Assembly (NCBI RefSeq): GCF_013368755.1
Contig: NC_049562.1
Coordinates: 6,448,001-6,512,000 of the forward strand
Length of the DNA stretch: 64,000 bases
Direction: 5' to 3'
DNA from: Talaromyces rugulosus
Taxonomy: Eukaryota; Ascomycota; Eurotiomycetes; Eurotiales; Trichocomaceae
Shown here piece after piece: positions 20,801-31,300 of the stretch. A model generated the notes under the pieces. That model did no database searches and was not told the origin of the DNA. It was given only the letters and a program-made list of their open reading frames with translations. The position numbers and the translations under genes are program-made. Each line of letters begins with the position of its first letter. Positions within the stretch are counted from its first letter, which is position 1.

Positions 20801-21957
20801 CAAAGCTTGCCGCTAGATGGAAGAAAAGAGAACCATCAGAAAGCTTTGAAGTCATGGCTGCAGATGGAGTCAGTACCCTTCTTGAAATGTACGAGCCATC
20901 AGACACGAGCTTTGAACTGCGTAAGACATCAGACCTTCCGCCAGTGCTTTTTCTACCTGGAATCACCGGTGTGGGCGCGGAGTTCAACCTTTACGCACTA
21001 CCGTTTGTACGCTGCAATATGCTCGACTACTTCACCAAACGCGGTCATCGTTGCTACGTCTTGACACCACGGGGAAATTGGAAGTGGGATGTGGCGGGAA
21101 ACTACACTGTATTTGACAGTCGTCTTGACGTAGCCGCTGCGTTACAGAGCATAAACATGCGTGAGGCAAAAAAGCCATACGTCGTGGCTCATTGTCAAGG
21201 CTCTGTTGCTCTTGCTATGGGGCTTCTCGATGGGACGATCTCGCGTGGCCATGTCCTCGGTGTGACTGCTAATTCTGTTTTTATGCACCAAATCTTTGGT
21301 TATTGGAATTCCGTCAAAGGAGGCACGACGTTTCTAATCAGTCTATACGAACTCCTTGCAGGAAATTACTTCCCCGTCGCTACTCAAAAAAAGGACAAAA
21401 GCTCCTTTCAAAGACTACTGGATGTTCTCCTCCGATTCTATCCGGTTCAGCACCGCCGAGATATCTGCACTTCGACTGCGTGTCACCGTACTTCTTTTGG
21501 GTTTGGTTTGCTTTGGAATCATGATAACCTTAACGCGGGTCTACATGACAATATCCACAGATTTTTTTCAGGGACCCACACAACACTTTTAAAATACGTC
21601 GTACGCATGGGATCAAGAGGGCAATGCTTAGATAACGACCTACGTCCCCTTTTGACAACGAACAACCTAAGCAACTTGAAGGATTTGCCAATTCTTTTTA
21701 TTTCTGGCACGGATAATGAAGTTTTTGATCCAGAGTCAACACTCCGAGACTATGAGACCTTGAGACGTCGATTTGGCGAAGCCAATTATCGCAGGTTTCT
21801 AGTCAAGGGTTATGGACATCTAGACCCAATTATAGGAAAGAGAGCCGCGGATGATGTGTACTGGAGAGTTCACGAGCATCAAAAATGGTGTTTAAACAAC
21901 CGCAAATTTTCTATGGGGGATGCGCCTGTCAATGGGAATAATTGTGTCGGGGAATAA
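17827..21957 (+). CDS. GMC oxidoreductase (cholesterol-oxidase-like) fused to an alpha/beta hydrolase
   Basis: Nine exons (17827-18016, 18078-18245, 18307-18423, 18478-18899, 18961-19093, 19148-19657, 19712-19885, 19936-20274, 20321-21957) join in phase to 1229 residues. The N-terminal half is a FAD-binding GMC enzyme: dinucleotide motif VVIGSGYGAGVAASRM, then HGLGGCSLINAG and GAGAIGTTEILL, and the C-terminal HPLGGANMSRDG typical of cholesterol-oxidase-like members. The C-terminal half is an alpha/beta hydrolase: oxyanion strand VLFLPGITGVG, nucleophile elbow VVAHCQGSVAL, acid in ISGTDNEVFDPES and catalytic His in GYGHLDPI. The nucleophile position holds Cys, so it is not a textbook GxSxG serine esterase. 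A hydrophobic segment near 20700 lies between the two enzymes. The likely role is oxidation and hydrolysis of a sterol- or lipid-like substrate. Start may be 17827 or 17833. Confidence 0.9.
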
Positions 21958-22642
21958 TGTTCTCCGTAGTTGTTACCAGATCATATAAAGCTTTCTATAT
22001 AGTGGAGTATGTTGAAATAGGATATTCGAGCCCGTGACTTGTTAGCCCTTTCAATGGAGATTGTGATAAGAAGTAGTCGGAATTGTTCAAACATCAATTG
22101 ATTAATTTATCAATCTCATGGAGCATGAATACATGTCAATTGGTATATATATGCGTTGCGAGATTAGCTGTTTCGTATCTATAGTATGTGTTTTTTAAAG
22201 ACAAGATCCACTAGTGGCCGCAACTTTCTTAATCAAATTTCAATTACTGGATTTAGAATTAGTCAAATAAACAAATATAACAAAGTTCCTTATCGTATTA
22301 ACCCTAGCGAACAAAAATATAGTCTCAATTATGTCATCGGCCAAGTTCGCCTATACATAACGGCCATATCCCTTATCGCCGGCTTGCGCTATTCCAAAAA
22401 GGTCGATGGTATACGGCGACAATTGCAAGCGCTCGGAATTATTTGCAAAATGCCACGGAGAATAGTATGGGTTGAGTGGACATAAATTTGGGAACTAGTT
22501 ATTACGAGGGCTATATAACGACGGACCCGGAACGCCTTCAAATTCAGAATCATCCAGCATCGAAGTCTATTTCTATTTCTTACAGTTAAAATTACTCGAA
22601 TCAAACCGAAACATTGAGACATAAAATCGAAGTACCGAAATA
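21958..22642. other. Intergenic region
   Basis: A+T-rich gap between the GMC fusion and the dehydrogenase gene, which point the same way. It should hold the SDR promoter. No coding sequence is recognised. Confidence 0.5.
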
Positions 22643-23578
22643 ATGGCCTCATACTTGATCACAGGGTCTGCTCGCGGTATTGGCTTTGGAATAGTGTCCC
22701 TTTTGGCCTCTTTGCCAGCCTCACAGGTTGGAAAAGTCTTTGCTACCTCGCGCCAGAACAACTCGTCCAAGCTCCAGGAGCTTATACAGCAGCATCCCGA
22801 CCGCGTTCAGTTTGTTCAGCTCGATGTAACGGACAAAGACTCTGTGAAGCGGGCGGCGGCCGAAGTTGAGCGCGCCTTGGATGGAAAGCCGCTGGACATT
22901 CTTGTCAACAACGCTGGGTTTATGCCATGGGCATCTGGAGGAATTGTGGACGCGTAGGTTTCTTGAGTTTGACTTGGGGGAACTTTACGCTGACACAATT
23001 GATTTTGTGTAGAAACGATCTTGCAGAAACATTCGATATGAATGTAGTCAGTGTCCACAATGTCACTCGAGCTTTCCTACCAATCTTAGCAAAGGGAGAG
23101 ACGAAGAAGGTTTTTAATATGTAAGTAGACTGAAAGACGCTAAATCCAAATTTTTACTAATGTGAAATTACGAAATAGTTCAACCTCCCTAGGCTCGATT
23201 GCTCACGCAGATAAATACACGCATTTGCTAGTCCCCTCATACAAGATCACCAAGGCAGCGCTGAACATGTTGACAAAGCAGTACGCGCTTGAGTTTGTCG
23301 ATGCTGGATTCACGTTTGTCGTCATAAGCCCCGGCGTAAGTGGAAACCTGTAGTGGAGTCTTCATATCTCGATGGACTGACTGGTTGTATAGTGGTTGCA
23401 GACAGACATGGGCGGCGAGAGTGCCGATCTCACCGTGGAGACCGGTGTCAAGGCAACCCTGGATATCATGCACAGCAAGACCAAAGAGGATACCGGGAAA
23501 TTCTTCAATATAAAAGTCGCGGGATGGGAAAACAAGGAAGGTCCGAACCAGTATGATGGTACCGAATTACCATGGTAG
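22643..23578 (+). CDS. Short-chain dehydrogenase/reductase (SDR, sniffer/C-factor-like)
   Basis: Four exons (22643-22953, 23013-23120, 23179-23335, 23393-23578) encode 253 residues, the classic SDR length. The cofactor-binding motif is TGSARGIGFG, the structural NNAG is in DILVNNAGFMPW, the catalytic Ser lies in FNISTSLGSIAH, and the YxxxK pair is YKITKAA. The segment SPGWLQTDMGG is the typical substrate-side loop of this subfamily. The last intron matters: only the acceptor at 23392 restores SPGWLQTDMGG. The enzyme should use NAD(H) or NADP(H) to interconvert a carbonyl and an alcohol in the cytosol. It lies just downstream of the oxidase-hydrolase fusion and tail to tail with a regulator gene (61-bp gap), which suggests a shared pathway. 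Confidence 0.93.
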
Positions 23579-23638
23579 TGTTTGAGTTTTCCTTTCTTAT
23601 CCAAATATTGTCTAGGAAACCATAGGTTGTCTCCTAGA

Positions 23639-25388
23639 TTACCTATCTCTCAGCATATTTGCGGAGAAATTGAGAAGCATCCCCAGATTGTCTATTCCAG
23701 CATTCCAAATATTCAACTTTGTAGCATTGTTGGTCCTGTGAGCATCAAACAGATCGATGAATAGACTCAATTGAGACCTTCGCACTTCTGCTAGCATATG
23801 CTCTGTCCTCCACTGGGATTCATTTTGTGCTTCCCATTCTGTCTTACTAGATGGTAGAGGCTTATCTTGTAGCGTGACAGCAAAAAGACAGGGGAGATTG
23901 GACTGAATACAAAAAACCAGGCTGATGGCAAACCAAACCCATATGATCCTACCGCATGTGTGAGAGAGGAGTTGGATGAAACTAGGATAGGGCGCTGACC
24001 TTCGACATGATTCTCTAAATATCCAATCACTCCAGTTCTTATCAGAATCCATCGGCTCGGCTATGATGAAAGCGTCTTCCGCTAACTCGATTGCCCGTTT
24101 ACAAATAATCTGCGAGCATGAGCTAACTGTCTTGTGGCGACCGTCGCGAAAACAAAATATGCATACCTGATGGATGAAAACCATCTCTACGTCATTTACC
24201 GAATCTTGAGGGTCACTGTCCGTCGCCCGCATGATGAGATACATCAAACTAGCAGACAATGCAGCAAGTGCCTCGTGTTTGGAGAAAGTCTGAAGCTGTT
24301 GTTGGTCGTCAACGGATGAACATCATGGATAATAATCATTGAGAAGACTGAAAACATACGTTGATAACGAGGTTGTCCATCTCACTTCGAATTGTCGACC
24401 ACACAAAGGACCGAGTATCTGCATTTCGTGCAAAAAACATCTGGGCAATGCTCATACAATTCTTCAGAGGAAACGGCAGCTCGTCCTCGCCATCAGCCGT
24501 TAGGTGCGGGTGTATAAAAGGGGGAAAGGTCTCGCGTCGCATCATCATTTGGGGGTAAGGACGAATCATGTCGATAATCATTGTTGCATAAGCCTTGCTT
24601 GCGGAGCTCATTCGGTTCATGTTGAAGCTATAGGGCGCAATCTCCGTTATAGGCGTAAATGGTGAGAGATCGTAGGAAAGTGACACGTCGAGACGAAGAT
24701 CTGATTCTCTTAACATGTCCTGTACTTGTTGGCTCAAGTTGAAAACAGGCCACTTCTTATTGAACCCAGGAGAGTTGCTAGTCTGATATGCTTCGCTGGG
24801 GATGTAGAATTGAGGCTTTTTAGGAGCAACATCCCAGGTTCGTTCGGGTAATGGAATCTCCGGTAAAAGATCCACGCCATTTAGCATGTCAATATGATCA
24901 TTCAGGCCAAATAGATCATCTGGTATTGCCGAAGGTAATAGCTCCAGGTCCTCCGAGCTTGGGAAAAAATTCGAAGAAACGTCGCCAGCCAACCCTATGG
25001 CATTCTCTCCAAGATGGCCTGTGGTTGTGCCATTGTTATTACTGGAATCATCTGACCTCTTTGGTTGCGCAGGTACTGCCTTTCGGTGATCGTATACACA
25101 CGCAATGCCTCTGCGAACGCACTGATTGCATCGCGATCGAAAGTCGCATTTAATTTTCGACTTGTTACACGCGCGACATGACCGAGGACGCGTGCGGCTA
25201 GGGTTTTTTCGACAGTACGCAAGATGCCTCTTCAATTGCGCCTCTACGATTCAATTATCAGCTCCGGTGCCCTCTTCTGTTCCTCGATTTATGCACAATG
25301 AGAGGTCGGACCCACCTTTAGAGAATGGCTTATCGCATATTGAGCAGAACAGCACCGGAGGCGCAACACTAGAATGCTGTGTCTCCAT
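23639..25388 (-). CDS. Transcription factor with C2H2 finger and Zn2Cys6 binuclear cluster
   Basis: Five exons (25316-25388, 24360-25243, 24167-24295, 24000-24109, 23639-23948) give 501 residues. The first intron splits a C2H2-type finger: FCSICDKPFSK on exon 1 and EAQLKRHLAYC on exon 2. It is followed at once by a Zn2Cys6 cluster (CRACNKSKIKCDFRSRCNQC) and a basic linker. Without the first exon the protein would seem to start inside the finger. The rest is a fungal-type regulatory region ending in helices (LSLFIDLFDAHRTNN). Tandem C2H2 plus Zn2Cys6 architecture is known in fungal regulators of secondary or lipid metabolism. It is expected to act in the nucleus. Its position next to the SDR and the oxidase fusion suggests it is a local regulator, which is inference. 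Confidence 0.9.
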
Positions 25389-25446
25389 TTGTAGCTATAA
25401 TTTTTGGCAAAATGGCAGATGACTGACGACAATTCGATAAGTTACA

Positions 25447-25596
25447 ATGACGTTTGACAAGTTTTCTCAGGTTCCTCAAGAACAACGCGACCGATTGCTG
25501 ACAAAACTGGCGTCGGCCAAATTCGCCGTGCTGCTCGAATTAGGTATAGCGTTAGATGTCGTGGCGAACTTATATGAGATGCCAATTAGTATATGA
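25447..25596 (+). CDS. Short ORF of 49 codons, uncertain
   Basis: An ATG-initiated ORF beginning MTFDKFSQVPQEQRDRLLTK with a leucine- and alanine-rich continuation. It looks like a real helical protein segment, not random translation, but no family is recognised and no splice-supported extension was found. It may be a tiny gene or the remnant of a larger one. Confidence 0.25.
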   Translation: MTFDKFSQVPQEQRDRLLTKLASAKFAVLLELGIALDVVANLYEMPISI

Positions 25597-26332
25597 AACT
25601 TCTCACAGTTTTCTATACGAGGGATGCTGCGGACCAGAAGGAATGAATTTCTCTTGCACAATAACACTAACCCTAATGTCTTCACGGAATATTGCTTTCT
25701 TCGCCTATTAATAGGGCTAACGCGGATCACTTGCAAAAAGTAATGTCGATTTGTATAGCGGTTTTTTTATCTAAAATAAAACAAACTTCGCGGTTATCTC
25801 ATTAATTCCATTAATGTATGTGAGGTACTAGTTGACTACATATACTTGACAGATGGATCGCACGTATATCAGTACTTTTAGTTCCCTGGTTGTTCTATGT
25901 CATTGCCTGGGAACGTCAATATAATATGTATCAATCAATCGCTAATAATCAACTGGGACCACTTGACAGATGCGGATATCGCTTATTTGAATATATGCCC
26001 CGAAGACTTTTCGAGAAGTACGGCATGAATTGGACAGTGTTCTGATATTTGAAATATTTCAGCCAAACTGGAACCACAGAGCACAGTAACATTGTCTTGA
26101 GGTCTATGCCTCACCCTGGAGGCTAGGTCTTCGTCGAGCTCCTTGGGCAGTTTTGTTCACCACTGTCAGCATTGTGTTCATATACTGCGATGTTCAACTG
26201 GATAGTATAACGGTAAAGGTTCTTGAAGAAAGTTATTGCCAATTTTGTTAAAGGGCTTGATTGGGGGAACAGTGGATTTTATCCTCAATACTATAAAGTT
26301 GTTAGAGCACCGTCTCCTTGTTACTTTACAAA

Positions 26333-26491
26333 ATGGCCATTGATTCCCATATCTGCCGCAGCAATGTTGTATTTCACTGCATCGTTGTTCTCATTGGCGG
26401 CCTTTTAGTCGAGCTCGAAAGACCGGGCTTCTATGATCTTGAGGAACTAAAAGGCAATGTCTTGCAGTCTATCACTCTTTCCGAAACATGA
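26333..26491 (+). CDS. Short ORF of 52 codons, uncertain
   Basis: An ORF with a hydrophobic stretch (CIVVLIGGLLVELE) followed by an acidic segment (GFYDLEELKGN). Coding-like, but without homologue or extension that I recognise. It may be a gene remnant in a decayed region. Confidence 0.2.
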   Translation: MAIDSHICRSNVVFHCIVVLIGGLLVELERPGFYDLEELKGNVLQSITLSET

Positions 26492-29008
26492 CCTTCTTAC
26501 TTTGTAATACCCCTCATTAGTTTTCTATAGAATGCAGTGCCATTCTGCTTTTTTGAAACCCATCGTGCATATTCACGCTCAAAATTTCGACTTGCCCGAT
26601 GAACAAGTCAGTCATATGCCATAAGCGAGAGGGATATTGCCTAGGAACCATGTCGATGGCACCCGCTCTGCCAAAACGTATCAATTAAATTGACGCAAAA
26701 ATCAATGAGTATACTAGTCATTGACTCATTCACCGAGGGGCAACCGGGGTCGCAGAACATCGTCCTTCCTCTTTTGGAAGAGCATGAAGATAAGAGAGAC
26801 ATGTGAATTTAAGAAAGAGAACTTCCACTTGAAGGGTACGGGGTCGAGCCGTTTCTCCTCATCCGTATCTGCTGCATCTGACCGAGTCATGTATTGTTGT
26901 CACTGTCTATAAGATCTACAACGCATCGTAGCGACTGCAACTTCAGAGCCCAAAGTTTTGCCTGAGATAGGCGAGAACCCCCAGTCGGGCATGTGAAAAG
27001 GTTTTCTATCGAGTGCTTTTTGCCACTCAACTGAGCATTTTCCCCTAAGAGCACGAGATAAGAACAATCCTGGGCATATAGCTGCATGTCCTAACGACAC
27101 CAACATGGGTTGTCTTCTATATCTACATTCTTTGTCGAGTCAGAAAAGCCCAGATTCTGTAGTGATCGCCGATATAAGCTCACTACCGAGGGGGACCCAA
27201 TGCAAGCATGACTGTTGTGTGAAACCTCGGCTTGGATGCATCATGCAAGTAACACTACCAAGCCCGCATTATTCAAGGTATTATTGTCAGGTGAGATGCG
27301 GCAAACAAGCTTAGTTTACGCCAAAATTTACGGACAAGTTAGAATGCGATAAATTGTTAAAAGCAATTTTTGTTATTTGCATTTAGTACTGCATTTGTTA
27401 GGTGCTTTACGAGATGGGGTGTCGCAATGAAATCCATGCAATAGCCGCCCACCCTTGTAAAACAATACGAATTCGTATTATTATTATTATTAACAAAAAG
27501 TTTTCCCACTTTTCTCGTCGAAGCCATTGATGATAAGACGCGCAATGGTGTCATTTTAGTTATTATAGTGCGAGATGTCCCGTCTTAAAAGGGTGGAAGG
27601 CGTAATAATAGATTCGCAATATGTAACATTCCTTTGTCTGAGTTCAATGTTCTACTACTACGACGTACTCCTATTTCTCGTTGTGTAGGATATCCTAAAA
27701 GCCAAGTGGATAAAAAGACTCGTCATCAAGTCAGCCGTGATCCTTTAGTATATGGGCTTCCCTCGGCGTAGAATATTCATATGCACCACAGGCGGATCTA
27801 GACTTACCCCGAGGGCTGAGAAATAGATCGACAAACAAGTTACAGAAAAATCGCAGCCTAGCGCTCAAGCCTCAGATAATGCCAGGGACCATTTTTAAAG
27901 TTGGGTCGGGTTTTATCCCGATCTACATTTTACAACCATCGTCGTTCGTTGCCAGGAACAGCCCGAGATTAGATTGGGAAACATAGTAGGCTCGACCGCA
28001 ACCCCCTAATCAGGCAGCCACAAACGGACAATGCTCGAAACCTCTGTTATCAATGTCCGCAAACGTCCTGGAAGAGGACCTAGCACAAAGAAAGATAAGG
28101 GACATGGTTCCAGTTTGTCGCCTGAGTCTTTTTCCATCCTTGAGACGTCAGAAATGTAAATTAGCAGCTTTCGGCTCTTTAACCCCTGTCGAGCAGCAAT
28201 CACAAGCACGGATCAGCAAGGTGCAGCTAGTGGAAAGGGCCCCGTAACTCGTAAAGCTCCACTGACTGCAGATCGCTGCCAAACCCTCAAATGAGATTAG
28301 GAGAGTCGTAAAGGAAAACCAATCATTGCGCCAATCGCAGGCAGGCCGAGCTCACACGTGAAATGAACACTTTAAAAGTATAGATCCTCCGGTTTCACGA
28401 GATCAAAAACCATTATTAGCGTTCTTTGACGTAATGTAGACTTCCTTAGCACGGCCAATAAAGTAGCATCGTCTCTTTATTTCAGCTCTTTCAATAGGGA
28501 GATAAGTACGTAGTACTAATTGATTCCTACGGGACGCTTTCTTTTTTAGTAACTTTACTACCTACTACGAGTCTACGACGCCAAGAAGAATTAGAATAAT
28601 AATCGGCAGCAATAATAGATTCTCGAATTTCAAGTCTAGGAACACCTCCTCCACACTTTAAAAAAACCCCCGAACCAAGGGACGCTGTCCTCTGCCCTTG
28701 GTCCAACCCAATCAAGGCCTCGCTAAGCAAAGACCTATCGCTAGCCTTTCCACGAGGTCAGATGGTGGAGAGCAAAGCCGACGATCGCTTCTCGATAGAG
28801 ACGGTGGAGTCGCCCTAAATGACGCTACCACGAGGCCTAATAATACCAATGCCATATACGTACCCTCTCGGGAAGAACTCAATTCAGGGATTTGTGTGTA
28901 AATTGGCAGTAGATCATTACGCAGAACGAAACCAGATCCAATGCAGAAGTCAACAAGAGAATAGCACTACTTCGGAATGAGAAGGGCGAAACGCTAGTCA
29001 CTGTGCGC

Positions 29009-30725
29009 TCAGCGCGGTTGCAGCTCCACTTTCAGGTCGGGCAGCTCCCAGAAGGCATAGCATTTGCTATCACGCTCCCAGTTCTTGACTCGTCCCACAT
29101 AGGTGGAGTCAAAATCTAGGAAAAAGGCTGCTAGCGTGAGTTGCATCATTTGTTGCGCAAAGTACTTGGCGATGCAAGACCGGCTGCCAATTAGGAACGG
29201 CTGAACTGCGTCCTTTTTGGCCTTGAAAGCCTGCTCAGTCCATCTCTCAGGGCAGAAGGTGTCAGGCTCGCCAAAGTATTCAGGGTTGCGATGCATGGAG
29301 TAAAGGGAAGTGCAGATTTCGACCTAGCCCAATATAATGTCAGTTATCATGGATCAATAACCAGGTATAAGTGGATAGCAAAACATACACCGGGAGGAAT
29401 ATAGACCCCATCTACAACCATGCCGTCAGACACACGTGCTCCGCCGAGTGGTACAGGCGAGTAGAGTCTCAAAGACTCGGTGATGACTGCATTGAGGTAC
29501 GGCAGATTCTGCGCCACGTCGCAGGAGATATCCGCCGAGGATGAGAACGCCGACTGGAGTTCAGCAACCAATTTGTCACGTGCGCCGGGATGTGTGAGAA
29601 CAAAGTAGATGGTTGCACAGAGAGCATTCTGTGTCGTATGAAATCCAGCCAACATGATGGCTGAGAAGTTTTCGGCGATTTCCGATTCGGGCAGGTCACT
29701 TCCTAATTCCGCCCGCTCTAACACTTCCACCATGATGTCCCGCCGCGTGTGAACCGTCTTTAGCTGCCTGCAGGTGAACATGTGAGCAAATAACGCCGGG
29801 AAAAAAATAAAAAGGGTAGGGGGGGACAAACTGATTGATGAGCCTCATTCTTGCTTCTTCCGTACGCTGGCGCACCCCCTTAGCAAGAAAGCGTCGCAGC
29901 ATCCATTTGAGCAAAGCTGGGACGCCCGAACCCTGAAATTGGTCTCTAACAGTTGCCCAGAAGAAGATTCGGGGGAGCTGTTCTGTCCAAAAGTATGGAC
30001 GGCCTCTGTCTAGACACCCCAAGGATTTGCCCAAAAGTACCTCGGCCACAGTGTCCACAGAATGACAGTATAAGAGATTGTTCAAGGACAGTGTTTTGCC
30101 GCCTGTCTTGATTTTCTGTTTATAGACGCCATGAAGTTTGAGAATGCAGTCTCTGATAACACCCTCGTGGGATTTCAGGGAGCCCGGGCTGAAAGAGGGG
30201 CTAAAGAGCTTTCGGACGGGGGCATGATATGACGGTTCTGTGGCGGTAAAGAGGTTTCTTCGTGAGATTCCTTTGTAGAAACCGGTCTTTAAAAAGGACC
30301 CAGAGCCGTATATGTTCCGGAATGCCTTAACCGTGTTGGTGGTCACCTGCCCCGGCGCGAATTTCACTATACCGCCGTACGATTTGTGTAGGGAATGGAA
30401 TCCACGAGCGCTGTTGCCGGAGAGGAAGCCATATTTTGTGTCAATCTGCGAGACTTAGTTGTGCCCGTGACAGTCAACGGTGACACAGCAGATAGCTTAC
30501 TTACCCCTGCAAGATGTTTACCGGCGAAGGAGCCCGGAATGCCTTCGATCACTGGCCCTTTTGGCCGCAGGAGAACAAGTAGAAGAACGACAATGGGTAT
30601 CTAAAGAGCCGAAAAGTTAGTATTGATCTAGCAATGGTTGCTCGAGATATAATTACCAAGATAACTGAAAGAGAAGGTGAGATGCTAGAGACCACCAGGG
30701 TCAGCAAGCCGCTGTGTATCGCCAT
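29009..30725 (-). CDS. Cytochrome P450 monooxygenase
   Basis: Five exons (30657-30725, 30505-30600, 29832-30445, 29389-29767, 29009-29323) give 490 residues. It begins with a membrane anchor and a basic-proline hinge (LLLVLLRPKGPVIEGIPG). The I-helix oxygen-binding motif is AGFHTT (His where Asp/Glu is usual), the K-helix ExxR is ESLR, the PERW block is present, and the heme loop is FLIGSRSCIA with the thiolate Cys. The position usually held by Gly after the Cys is Ala, which is tolerated in some fungal P450s. The enzyme is expected to sit on the ER and hydroxylate or epoxidise a lipophilic substrate. It is divergently arranged with the glycosyltransferase-acyltransferase fusion, 575 bp away, so the two probably share a promoter region and a pathway. 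Confidence 0.93.
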
Positions 30726-31300
30726 GGCCACCAGGGTTTAGTTGTAACTCATTCTATAGACCAGTTGAAAAAAATTCTTTTTTCAGCGTACAAGACAAAC
30801 GCTATATATGTCCCGAGCACGAATTACACGACTAGTCTTAAGCGGCCCCATCTTCGTCACATCTTCAATCCCTTGGCCAGTAGTACCGATTATCAGTAGT
30901 AGTAGTAGTAGCCTCGGAAAGTCCCCATGTGCGATCGGGTTGAACCATGTTGTGGACCCATGTGGGTGTAGGACCACCCTCGGGTCGCCTTGATACAACG
31001 TCGATCACGACCACGCATTTGAAACTAGGGAACTCTAGTAACTGAATTAGTCCTCTGGGGATATAAATTCCTCAGGGGAACTAATTTAGTCGTGCAGGTG
31101 GGGTGCGCTTGACGATAACCAGTCAGCATACTCTCGAAGCTTTCTCGGAAACTCTGATTTTATTTTCCTATTATTATTTCTCGTGGTTTTTCTCTCTAGG
31201 TTACCTCACGATTGCATATAGTCGGGCACTGCTCCTTCTCCTGGAGTCTGACCTAAAGAAACTAAATCGTTTCCTTGCAATCATTCATGTGAAAGCTGCC
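30726..31300. promoter_or_regulatory. Bidirectional promoter between P450 and GT-DGAT2 fusion
   Basis: The 575-bp intergenic segment must hold both divergent promoters. It includes a TAG triplet repeat near 30895-30911 and a CGG-containing word. The longer ORF that begins upstream at 31103 on the plus strand adds a hydrophobic extension of about 66 residues, which could be a membrane anchor if translation starts there. I favour the ATG at 31301. Confidence 0.5.

Larger units (their letters stand above)
25389..29008. other. Gene-poor 3.6 kb region
   Basis: No gene of normal size is supported here. Composition is mixed. Two short ORFs with coding-like sequence (listed separately) and a TTA microsatellite at about 27477-27493 are the only discrete items. 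The ORFs near 28053 and 28527 have no recognised product. Confidence 0.55.

Noticed and set aside
31103..31300. N-terminal extension of the GT-DGAT2 fusion
   Set aside because: The upstream in-frame ATG adds a hydrophobic stretch not typical of UGT starts. The ATG at 31301 sits just before the conserved RVLFLAN strand. It remains possible as an alternative start.
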